Shown: positions 1-8,200 of the stretch, in pieces
How positions within the stretch are numbered: the first letter of the stretch is position 1
Layout: the number at the start of each line of letters is the position of its first letter
Source of the DNA: Bacteroidales bacterium
Lineage (GTDB): Bacteria; Bacteroidota; Bacteroidia; Bacteroidales; UBA932
Reading direction: 5' to 3'
DNA: 8,452 nucleotides
Assembly (NCBI GenBank): GCA_017429885.1
Contig: JAFROA010000316.1
Span: forward strand, 1 to 8,452
The notes under the pieces: generated by a model
What the model was told of the DNA's origin: nothing
The model's input: only the letters and a program-made list of their open reading frames with translations
The model's database searches: none
Translations under genes and position numbers: made by a program

Positions 1-519
1 CGGGACACCCGGGGGGACGTGACCTTCCGTGACGGGGACGGCTATGCCGGTCTGCATTACACTGATTCGACCGGAAGAAATGATATCCAGGATTCAAAGG
101 TCGCTATCGGAAAGGATGGCAATGTGTATTTCCATGTCAGGTGCGGTTCGGACATTTCTTATTGTGCCGATCCTGATTGGATGCTACTGCTTATTGATTC
201 AGATCAGGATTCCGGGACAGGATGGTATGGCTACGACATACTTGTCAACCGTAAGGTCTCTGAAGATGGAATCACTACGGTTATGAGTTATGCGGGTGGA
301 GCTTGGAAAGATGTCTGTGAGGCTCGGTACGCTGTGGCCGGCCCGGAAATGGAGATAGCGATTCCAGCGTCCGCTTTGGGAGTTTCAGGCAAGAAGGTCA
401 GTTTTGATTTCAAATGGGCTGACAACACCGGGGAACTAAAGGATCCGATTTCTCTTTGTCTCCATGGTGACACAGCCCCTAACAGGCGATTCAATTATAG
501 GTTTATCTGGGAAAAATAG
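1..519 (+). CDS. C-terminal fragment of a secreted carbohydrate-active protein with a CBM9/DOMON-like beta-sandwich (5' truncated)
   Basis: The reading frame is open from base 1 and ends at TAG 517-519, giving the last 172 residues of a larger protein. A GTG at 19 is inside the domain and is not a credible start, because homologous-looking sequence (RDTRGD) precedes it. What is left is one beta-rich domain with motifs such as [18 protein letters not shown] near the start, [20 protein letters not shown] in the middle, and FDFKWADN then [13 protein letters not shown] at the end. This pattern (aromatic strands, an acidic D-x-D loop, terminal GDTAP-RF) resembles the CBM9/DOMON-like domains at the C-terminus of large Bacteroidetes glycosidases, including GH71/GH99-like proteins. 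That family link is from memory. The catalytic part lies outside the window, so no activity can be assigned. It ends 11 bp before the fucosidase start and is probably co-transcribed with it. Confidence 0.6.
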   Translation, partial: RDTRGDVTFRDGDGYAGLHYTDSTGRNDIQDSKVAIGKDGNVYFHVRCGSDISYCADPDWMLLLIDSDQDSGTGWYGYDILVNRKVSEDGITTVMSYAGGAWKDVCEARYAVAGPEMEIAIPASALGVSGKKVSFDFKWADNTGELKDPISLCLHGDTAPNRRFNYRFIWEK

Positions 520-530
520 ATAGAAAAGAT

Positions 531-2915
531 ATGAGAATAATCAGGGCAATTGTTATAAGCGTTTTATTGGCGGTTCCAGCGGCTATGTTCGCGGACGGAG
601 GGAAGAACACCTCTCTATGGTATAAACAGCCTGCGAAAGATTGGAATGAGGCGCTTCCTGTGGGGAACGGCAGGATTGGGGCAATGGTATTCGGCAACCC
701 TTGGAACGAGACCATACAGCTCAACGAGGAAAGTCTCTGGGCAGGTTGTCCGGCTGACGGAAACGCTGATGCCGCCTCAGTCATGCCCAAGATCCGGAAA
801 CTGTTGTTGGATGGGAAAGTGGCTGAGGCAAACGATTTGGCTCAGAAGAGTTTGGCGGGAAATCCTATGAGAATCAGGTCCTACCAGACCTTCGGTGAGA
901 TATTCATCGATTTCTTTGATAGGGGGACAAATGATTCCAAAGGGTTTTATCCTGATGGTATAACCGGCTATGAGCGATCCCTGGACCTTATGAAAGGTGT
1001 GGCTTCGACATCTTTCACGGCTGGTGATGTGCGCTTCTCCCGTGAGGTTTTCGCCTCGGGACCGGACGATGTCCTTGTGGTAAGAATGGCTGCCTCACGT
1101 CCTGGGGCGCTGACTTTCAAGTTGAGCTACTCGAGAGTCGAGAACGCCTCCGCTTTTCCGTCGGGCAAGGGGGAACTCTCTGTCGCCGGCCAGCTTATTG
1201 ACCTGCCGGACAACGGACAGGGGGCTCCTGGAGCCCATATGAGGTTCGCTGGTAAGATAAAGGCCTTGAGCAAAGGAGGTTCCGTGCACACTGCCGGCAA
1301 TTCAATGTTCATTGACAAGGCTGACGAGGTAGTGGTTATCGTGGCGATGAACACGGACTACAACTTCAAGAAGATGGACTTCGACCGGACAATCAATCCC
1401 TCTGCCTTGTGCGAAGCCCAGATCCGGACCGCCGAGTCTAAGCCGTTCACTGAGCTGAAGAGCCGCCATGAGACTGCCCACGAGGAGGTTATGGGTAGGG
1501 TATCCCTTACTCTTGGAGACCCTTCGATGGCGGATGTTCCCACTGACGAGAGGTTGGCTAAAATGAAGGAAGGAGGGTCCGACCCTGCTCTAGCCGCCCT
1601 GTATTTTCAGTTTGGAAGGTATTTGTTGGCTGGCTCATCAAGCAGTCCCGGAAGGCTTCCGGCCAATCTCCAAGGTATTTGGAATCAGGACATAAATGCC
1701 GCATGGAACGCTGACTATCACACTAACATCAACATCCAGATGAATTATTGGCCGGCGGAGGTTTGCAACCTTTCCGAGACAGTCGCACCGTTCTCCAACT
1801 GGATCAACGCGATCCGGGTGCCGGGCCGGGTCACGGCTAAAAAGACCTTCGGAGCGGAGGGTTGGACCGTGAACCACGTGTCCGATCCATTCGGACACAC
1901 TTCCATCAGCGACGGTGTCGGCTGGGGCACTTTCCCAATCGCAGGGCCTTGGTTGACACTGCACCTGTGGGACCACTACCAGTTCACCTGCGACAAGGAT
2001 TATCTCCGCACCCAGGCGTATCCTGCCATGAAAGAGGCCGCCGAGTTCCTGTTGTCGTTCATGATCACTGACAACAACGGTTATCTGGCCACAGCTCCAT
2101 CCAACTCTCCCGAGAACGCATACAAGTTGCCTGATGGCCAGATGTTCAACCTCACATATTCAGCCACGATGGACATTGAGATTGCCATGGAGCTTTTCAA
2201 AGCATGCATCGAGGCTTCCGACATACTTGGAGTCGACACTGATTTCAAAGCCAAGGTCAAGGATGCGATGGCGAAACTGCCGCCTCTTAAGATAGGAAAA
2301 CGCTACAACACCATCCAGGAGTGGATAGAGGACTATGAGGAGGTTGAGCCTGGCCATCGTCATATGTCCCATCTGTTCGGGCTTTATCCAGGGACGGTGA
2401 TAACAGACAAGAATCCCGAGTTGTTCGCCGCCGCGAAGCGCACCATTGAGCGCAGACGCAAGTACAACGAGGATCCTGTTACTCGCCAGGGATCTTATAC
2501 AGGATGGAGCAGGGCGTGGCTGATTAATTTCTATGCCCGTCTGAGAGACGGGGAAGAGGCGGGAGCGAATGTGGACGCATTGCTTTCCAAGTCCACACAG
2601 AACAACCTGTTCGACACCCATCCTCCGTTCCAGATTGACGGGAACTTCGGAGGCACCGCCGGCATCGCCGAGATGCTTCTCCAGTCACATGCCGGTGAAA
2701 TTCATCTACTTCCGGCTTTGCCATCGGCCTGGAGCGATGGTTCTGTAAAGGGCCTGAGGGCCAGGGGAGGTTACACTGTGGACATTGTCTGGAAGGACGG
2801 AGTCCTCCAGTCAGCGACGATAACTCCAGATAATACGGGCAAATATTCTGTCCGTTACGGTGACAAAAAGAAGAAAGTCAGTTTCAAGGCTGGGAAGCCG
2901 TTCATTTTCAAATAG
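531..2915 (+). CDS. GH95 family alpha-L-fucosidase, exported
   Basis: A complete 794-residue enzyme, the usual length for Bacteroidetes GH95, predicted to release terminal alpha-L-fucose (classically alpha-1,2-linked) by inversion. Residues 1 to about 21 form a signal peptide (MRIIR, then a hydrophobic core, then AAMFA/DGG) with no lipobox cysteine, so it is probably periplasmic. Residues about 29-270 are the N-terminal beta-domain, opening with the family hallmark [15 protein letters not shown] and LNEESLWAG. About 330-700 is the (alpha/alpha)6 barrel, and 715-794 the C-terminal beta region. Catalytic positions fit the Bifidobacterium bifidum AfcA scheme as I recall it: N399 and N401 in HTNIN (AfcA N421/N423), E528 in SNSPEN (E566) and D703 in QIDGNFGG (D766). 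H397, two residues before the first Asn, matches the His of fucosidases rather than the Thr reported in a GH95 L-galactosidase. The hallmark [16 protein letters not shown] spans about 607-622. The leader before ATG 531 is A-rich without a Shine-Dalgarno, typical of Bacteroidota. Family assignment is firm; substrate linkage is inferred. Confidence 0.95.
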   Translation: MRIIRAIVISVLLAVPAAMFADGGKNTSLWYKQPAKDWNEALPVGNGRIGAMVFGNPWNETIQLNEESLWAGCPADGNADAASVMPKIRKLLLDGKVAEANDLAQKSLAGNPMRIRSYQTFGEIFIDFFDRGTNDSKGFYPDGITGYERSLDLMKGVASTSFTAGDVRFSREVFASGPDDVLVVRMAASRPGALTFKLSYSRVENASAFPSGKGELSVAGQLIDLPDNGQGAPGAHMRFAGKIKALSKGGSVHTAGNSMFIDKADEVVVIVAMNTDYNFKKMDFDRTINPSALCEAQIRTAESKPFTELKSRHETAHEEVMGRVSLTLGDPSMADVPTDERLAKMKEGGSDPALAALYFQFGRYLLAGSSSSPGRLPANLQGIWNQDINAAWNADYHTNINIQMNYWPAEVCNLSETVAPFSNWINAIRVPGRVTAKKTFGAEGWTVNHVSDPFGHTSISDGVGWGTFPIAGPWLTLHLWDHYQFTCDKDYLRTQAYPAMKEAAEFLLSFMITDNNGYLATAPSNSPENAYKLPDGQMFNLTYSATMDIEIAMELFKACIEASDILGVDTDFKAKVKDAMAKLPPLKIGKRYNTIQEWIEDYEEVEPGHRHMSHLFGLYPGTVITDKNPELFAAAKRTIERRRKYNEDPVTRQGSYTGWSRAWLINFYARLRDGEEAGANVDALLSKSTQNNLFDTHPPFQIDGNFGGTAGIAEMLLQSHAGEIHLLPALPSAWSDGSVKGLRARGGYTVDIVWKDGVLQSATITPDNTGKYSVRYGDKKKKVSFKAGKPFIFK

Positions 2916-2940
2916 ATTCTTCACTTCGTTCAGAATGACA
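2914..2940. repeat. Copy of a dispersed intergenic repeat (GTCATTCTGAACGAAGTGAA type, minus-strand reading)
   Basis: The segment after the fucosidase stop contains TTCACTTCGTTCAGAATGAC at 2920-2939. Read on the minus strand it begins TGTCATTCTGAACGAAGTGA and continues into AGAATCT. I recognise this as a short repeat found in many intergenic regions of Bacteroidota and some other phyla. Its spurious translations (VILNEVKNL on the minus strand, FFTSFRMTN on the plus strand) recur in databases as hypothetical-protein fragments. ATTCT at 2916-2920 and AGAAT at 2932-2936 form a 5-bp inverted repeat around an 11-base loop. The repeat overlaps the end of the fucosidase stop codon (TAG 2913-2915) and fills most of the 40-bp gap before the GH3 gene. 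Identity as a dispersed repeat is from memory; only one copy lies in this window. Confidence 0.6.
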
Positions 2941-2955
2941 AATAGCGTGTTTAAT

Positions 2956-5223
2956 ATGAAATACTCAGTTAAGCTTTTGGTTATCGCCACAATGGTGGTC
3001 CTGGCCGTCCAGGGATGCTCGGACAAGGATGGTAAATACAAATACCAAGACAGTTCTCTGCCTGTGGAGAAGAGGGTTGAGGATCTTCTTGGAAGAATGT
3101 CTGTCGAAGAGAAAGTGGACCAGATCAGTGCCCAGTTGCTCTTCCCCGATGAATGGGACAAGAGGAATTATGCGAAGGGGCATGTCCGTAATCCGGGACA
3201 TTTCCTCCCGGATGCAGGCCGTAATGCTGACCCTAAATCAGCCGCTGAAGTCATAAACGAGGACACCCGCTTGTCCATCGAGGCCAACCGCTGGGGTATT
3301 CCTGTGCTTCAGCACGGAGAGGCCCTGCATGGAGCCCAGAGCTGCTATGCTACCTGTTTTCCGAACAGCATCGGCATGGCCGCGACCTTCGATGACGACC
3401 TCTATTACCGCGTGGGCCAGGTGGTCGCTGAGGAGCTCAGGGCAGTCGGTGTGCGCCAGGTGTACGCCCCAGTTGTCAACATCACCAGGGACCAGCGCTG
3501 GGGCAGGACCCAGGAAAGCTACGGCGAGGATGTCCTGATGAACTCCGTCATGGGCGTTGCTTATACCAAGGCCCTCGAGGAGGGTGGTGTAGTCGCTTCC
3601 CCGAAGCACTTTGTGGATAATTATGGAGAAGGCGGACATGATTCGTTCGCTTCCACAACCTCATGGAGGGTGTTGCGCGAAGTCTATCTGGAGCCTTTCA
3701 GGGCATGCGTCCAGGAAGGCGGGGCCCGGGGAATCATGGCTTCCTACAATTCAGTGGACGGAAAACCTTCCAGCTGCAACAGCTATCTCCTGAAGGATAT
3801 ATTGAAGGACGAGTGGGGATTCAAGGGAATCGTGGTCTCTGACTACGGTGGAGTGGAAGGAGTGTGTGGAGGACACAAGATGGCCGAGACGAATGACGAT
3901 GCCCTTGCCCTGTGTCTAGAGAATGGATTGGATCTGCAGTTGGCCGGTACAAGCGAAGGCCTTCTTGACCTTGTGAAGGAAGGGAAAATCAGCCGGAAAA
4001 CCTTGGACGAGGCTGTCAGAAGAGTGCTTAGGATCAAGTTTGAGCTAGGTCTTTTCGAGGAGCCTCTCGTGGATCCTGACAAGGCCGCCGAGATTGTCCG
4101 CAGCCAGAAGAACAGACAGGTCGCTTATGAGGCCGCTTCCAAGGCGGTGACTCTCCTCAAGAATGACGGGATTCTTCCTCTCAAGCCAGGAAGTGTCAAG
4201 AGGATAGGTGTTTATGGTCCTGCCGCCGATATCGTGAATCTTGGCGATTACAGTGGCCCTAGGCAAGGTTGGAAAGGCGATGGTGTGACTCCGTTGCAGG
4301 GACTTAAAGAAGCGTTCAATGGAACTGCCGATGTGATTCTCAACAAGCCCGGACAAGAGGTCGCCTCCCTTGCGAGGACATGCGATGTGCTATTCTTCTT
4401 CCCTGCCATCACAGAGGACGAGGGTGCGGACCGCAGTAGTTTCAAGTTCCCTTCGGCACATGTGAAACCTCAGTCGGGCGAGTCACATGCCGTCATCATA
4501 GATGATACTCAGCTGACCACAATCGATATTGACCAGGAGAAGATGGTCCGTGACTTGATAGCTACCGGCAAGCCAGTGGTGGTAGTCCTCCACAACGGTT
4601 CGGTGATTGACATCACTGACTGGGTGGACGGAACCGCTGCCGTGTTGGATGCATGGTATTCCGGGGAACAGGGTGGAGCTGCCCTTGCGGACATAATCAC
4701 CGGCAAGAAGTGCCCCGGAGGCCGTCTCCCCGTAAGTTGGGCAAAGTCAATCGGCCAGAATCCCATGTACTATTCCATCAAGCCCAGTGGACGAGGTTAC
4801 GGCTATGTCGAGAATGACGGCAAGCCGTTATATCCTTTTGGCTATGGATTGAGCTATACGACATTCTCTTACAGCGACTTCCAAATCCCTGAGACGTTAG
4901 GGAAGGACGAGCCCTTGAAGGTTGTGGTAAAGGTGACTAACACCGGTGAGGTCGAGGGAGACGAGGTTGTGCAGGTATATTCGCGCGATGAACTGGCCTC
5001 TGTCGTTCGGCCAATGAAGGAACTTGTTGCCTTCAAGAGGGTCACTCTGGAGCCCGGAGAGAGCAAGACTGTGGAAATTGAGATTCCTTATCGCAGGTTC
5101 TCGATGTGGGATGAGAATTTGGTTCAAAGGGTCGAGGAAGGCTGGTTCGAGGTCTGGTTCGGCCGCGATTCCGAAGAGAGAATTGAAGGTGGAAGAGTTT
5201 ATGTCAAAGGAGGAAATATATGA
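2956..5223 (+). CDS. GH3 family beta-glycosidase (beta-glucosidase/beta-xylosidase type), lipoprotein
   Basis: A 755-residue retaining exo-beta-glycosidase of the usual GH3 length. ATG 2956 is chosen over the in-frame ATG at 2860 because it gives a clean lipoprotein signal: MKYSVK, a hydrophobic core, then VQGC with lipidated C21. The longer start would overlap the fucosidase and translate the intergenic repeat. The acidic SDKD after C21 resembles a Bacteroidota surface-export signal, so an outer-surface location is possible. Residues about 30-365 are the TIM-barrel domain, with EALHG (about 114-118), RWGRTQESYGEDV, SPKHF and IVVSDY with nucleophile D296. About 400-620 is the alpha/beta/alpha sandwich, with TEDEGADRSS (486-495), where E487 or E489 is the likely acid/base. 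About 650-755 is a fibronectin-III-like domain. The stretch after DRSSFKFP is about 15-20 residues longer than in typical GH3s. EALHG leans towards the xylosidase-like branch, but glucosidase activity cannot be excluded. The next gene starts inside its stop codon. Confidence 0.93.
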   Translation: MKYSVKLLVIATMVVLAVQGCSDKDGKYKYQDSSLPVEKRVEDLLGRMSVEEKVDQISAQLLFPDEWDKRNYAKGHVRNPGHFLPDAGRNADPKSAAEVINEDTRLSIEANRWGIPVLQHGEALHGAQSCYATCFPNSIGMAATFDDDLYYRVGQVVAEELRAVGVRQVYAPVVNITRDQRWGRTQESYGEDVLMNSVMGVAYTKALEEGGVVASPKHFVDNYGEGGHDSFASTTSWRVLREVYLEPFRACVQEGGARGIMASYNSVDGKPSSCNSYLLKDILKDEWGFKGIVVSDYGGVEGVCGGHKMAETNDDALALCLENGLDLQLAGTSEGLLDLVKEGKISRKTLDEAVRRVLRIKFELGLFEEPLVDPDKAAEIVRSQKNRQVAYEAASKAVTLLKNDGILPLKPGSVKRIGVYGPAADIVNLGDYSGPRQGWKGDGVTPLQGLKEAFNGTADVILNKPGQEVASLARTCDVLFFFPAITEDEGADRSSFKFPSAHVKPQSGESHAVIIDDTQLTTIDIDQEKMVRDLIATGKPVVVVLHNGSVIDITDWVDGTAAVLDAWYSGEQGGAALADIITGKKCPGGRLPVSWAKSIGQNPMYYSIKPSGRGYGYVENDGKPLYPFGYGLSYTTFSYSDFQIPETLGKDEPLKVVVKVTNTGEVEGDEVVQVYSRDELASVVRPMKELVAFKRVTLEPGESKTVEIEIPYRRFSMWDENLVQRVEEGWFEVWFGRDSEERIEGGRVYVKGGNI
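5206..5213 (+). promoter_or_regulatory. Strong Shine-Dalgarno AAAGGAGG with ATGA stop/start overlap
   Basis: AAAGGAGG lies six bases before ATG 5220, a near-perfect match and spacing to the 16S anti-Shine-Dalgarno. The ATG shares ATGA (5220-5223) with the TGA stop of the upstream GH3, the classic arrangement for translational coupling. This site decides the start of the fusion gene, because the resulting N-terminus (MITKRILL...LLSC) is a good lipoprotein signal. The other two starts here (531 and 2956) have only A/T-rich leaders, as expected in Bacteroidota, where Shine-Dalgarno use is uncommon. The bases also encode Lys-Gly-Gly of the GH3 C-terminus, so a coincidental match cannot be excluded. 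Confidence 0.6.
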
Positions 5224-8200
5224 TAACCAAAAGGATACTTTTAGCTTTGGCCCTGATGGCCGCATTGCTGTCTTGCTCCAGAAATAATCAGGTTGTCCAG
5301 GATGCGTCAGATCTTTTCACTCCAGAAGATATAGTCCTGGACTCCAAAGCGACAATTACTTCGGCTGATTCCGGACCGGATGCCCCCAATAAATGGATAG
5401 CTTTCAGGAAGGATTTTTCGCTTAAGAGCGTCCCAAAAAGCGCTCTCGCGAGAATCGCGGTGGATAGCAAATACTGGCTGTGGATCAATGGTGAGCTTGC
5501 GGTGTTCGAAGGGCAGCTCAAGAGGGGACCGAATCCCTCGGACAGTTATTTCGACGAGGTGGATATCGCTCCGTATCTGAAGAAGGGTGAGAACAAGCTG
5601 GCCTTGCTGCTTTGGTATTTCGGTAAAAGCGGCTTTTCGCATAACACAAGCGGAGAGGCCCAACTTTGGTTCAGTTGCCCGTCCTTAGGACTTGAGAGTG
5701 ACGCGAGCTGGCTCAGCCGCATCCATCCGTCATACGGCACGGCTGACTGTCCAGAGCCGAATTACAGGCTTTCTGAGAGCAGCATTTCGTTCGACGCGAG
5801 AAAGGACATCGAAGGTTGGCAGACCGGTCCCACGGATGGTTTCGCGCCGTCAGTCGTTCTCGAAGGATCTCTGGGGAAACTTCATAGCCGCCCTATTCCT
5901 TTCTGGAAGGATTACGGGATCAAGGATGCGCCCTTTGAGATCCATCCCGGTCCGGAAGCTGATACAGTCGTGGCCAAGCTTCCCTACAACATGCAGATGA
6001 CCCCTATTCTCCTTGTCGAGGATGAGACCGGTGGCCACAGGATACTTATCGAGACCGACCATTCCTTTGTTGGTATCGAGTGTCTTCGCGCCGAGTACAT
6101 CACCAAGGCCGGAGTGCGGGAATATGAGTCACTCGGGTGGTTGAATGGAATGAGAATCATCCTGACAGTTGAACACGGAGCCAAAGTGACCGGGGTGAAA
6201 TATCGCGAGACTGGCTATGACACCGTGGCCGAAGGGCGTTTCAACTGCGAGGATTCTTTCTTCAACAAGTTCTGGGAGAAGGGTTTGCGTACGATATATG
6301 TCAATGCCCGCGACAATTTCTTTGACTGCCCCGAGCGAGAGCGGGGGCAGTGGTGGGGAGACATAGTGACCATCCTCGGTGAGAGTTTCTACACTTATAC
6401 TCCTTCTCTGCATGCCCTTATCCGTAAAGGCATCAGGGAACTTGCCGATTGGCAGAGGCCGGATGATATCCTGTTCTCTCCAATCCCTGGTAACTACGGT
6501 GTTGAGCTTCCCTGCCAGATGCTGGCTGCCATTGGTGTTTACGGTTTCTGGAATTACTACATGAATACGGGCGACAGGGCCACTATAGAATATGTCCTGC
6601 CTGCGATCAAGAAGTATCTGGAGACATACAAGGTGGGCGAAGACGGGCTTCTGGAATGGCATGACGGCGACTGGAACTGGGGCGACTGGGGCGATAACAA
6701 GGACATGCGCCTGCTTCAGAACATGTGGTACGTCCTTGCCCTCCAGTCAGTCACGAATATGGAAGACATGCTTGGCGAGATTGTCACCGGTAGGGTCTAT
6801 CGTGGCCGCATGAACAATCTCAAGGACGCTATTAACCGTGTCGCTTGGATCGGTACCTGCTATCGTCACCCGGATTACAAGGGCGAGACAGACGACCGTG
6901 TACAGGCCCTTGCGGTTGTGGCAGAAATAGCTTGGAAAGACAAGTATGACGCTATTTTCGAGGTTCTCAAGAAAGAGGAGCATGCCAGCCCTTACATGGA
7001 AAAATATGTGATGGAAGCTCTGTTCCGCATCGGACATGGGGACTATGCCCTTGAGCGCGAGCGCAAGAGGTATGATTTCATAGTGAACCATCCGGACTAC
7101 GACACCTTGTTTGAAGGCTGGGATGTGGGGGTGAACGGCGACTGGAACTGCGGGAGCGTGAACCACGCTTGGAGTGGCGGTCCTCTGGCCGTTCTGCCAG
7201 CGAAAATGTTTGGAATAGCACCTATCCAGGCCGGTTGGAGAAGGTTCTCAATATCGCCTGACGAGCACATATTCAATGACTGCAGCCTTTCCTTCCCGAC
7301 TGTCAAGGGAACGGTGGCAGTGTCATTTAAACGCGACGGAAAAGCTATCCACATGGATGTCGAGGTGCCAGAAGGATCCTTGGCCCATGTCAATATCCCC
7401 TGGGCGGATTATATCCGCAACCTCGGCCCTGGCAAATACAGCCTTGACCTTGGAAATGGACCGGTCTTCGAGGCGGGTAACTTCTTGTACAGGGACAAGA
7501 ATCAGCCTGTCGAGAAGAGAGTGGAGGATCTGCTCGGAAGGATGTCCCTGGAAGAGAAAGTGAGCCAGGTCAGTGCCGAGCTCGTCAATGTCGATGAATG
7601 GAACAAGAGGGACTATACCAAGGGACTTGTCCGTACAATAGTACATTTCTTCCCGAGCTGGAATCTCCCCAACTATCCCAAATCAGTGGCCGAAGTGATT
7701 AACGAGGACACCCGTCTCTCCATTCTGGCCAACCGCTGGGGGATTCCTGTACTGCAGCACTGCGAGGCCCTTCACGGGGCGATGTGGGGCAAAGCCACCA
7801 GTTTCCCCCAGAGTATCGCCATGGCGGCCACCTTCGACGATGGGTTCTACAACCGAGTCGCCCAGGTGATTGCCCAGGAGGTCAGGGCCGTGGGAGTACG
7901 TCAGGTATTGTCTCCCGTTGTCAATATCTCCAGAGACCCCCGCTGGGGCAGGACCCAGGAGGGATATGGGGAGGATGTGCTTCTTAATTCCGCGATGGGT
8001 GTGGCTTTCGTGAAGGCGCTCGAAGAAGGAGGAGTGGTCACCACTCCCAAGCATTATGTGGACAATTACGGCGAAGGTGGCCGTGATTCATATGCCTCCA
8101 CTAACTCTTGGAGGGTGCTCCGTGAAGTATTTCTGGAGCCGTTCCGGGCTTGTGTGGAGGAAGGAGGCGCCAGGGGAATCATGTCGTCCTATAACTCGGT

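Noticed and set aside
19..21. GTG at 19 as the start of the first gene
   Set aside because: The frame is open to base 1 and the residues before it belong to the same domain, so the gene is cut by the window edge.
2160..2621. Minus-strand open frame of 153 residues inside the fucosidase gene
   Set aside because: It lies entirely antisense to the GH95 catalytic domain, has no recognisable motif, and is an expected shadow of a codon-biased gene.
2916..2936. Intrinsic terminator between GH95 and GH3
   Set aside because: The stem is only 5 bp (ATTCT/AGAAT), AT-rich, and has no T-tract after it; the repeat explains it better.
2860..2955. In-frame ATG at 2860 as the GH3 start (787-residue version)
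   Set aside because: The extra 32 residues overlap the fucosidase gene and translate the dispersed repeat (FFTSFRMTN), whereas ATG 2956 gives a proper lipoprotein signal.
2811..3161. Minus-strand open frame of 116 residues across the GH95/GH3 gap
   Set aside because: It reads antisense through two clear coding genes and includes the known spurious repeat translation VILNEVKNL.
6129..6662. Minus-strand open frame of 177 residues inside the GH78-like region
   Set aside because: It is antisense to the conserved six-hairpin motifs, and the plus-strand reading explains this DNA fully.
7440..7520. Frameshift or missed stop creating an artificial GH78/GH3 join
   Set aside because: Codon-by-codon translation through this region keeps one frame with coherent protein on both sides, and the GH3 half differs enough from the upstream copy to exclude a simple assembly collapse of that copy.
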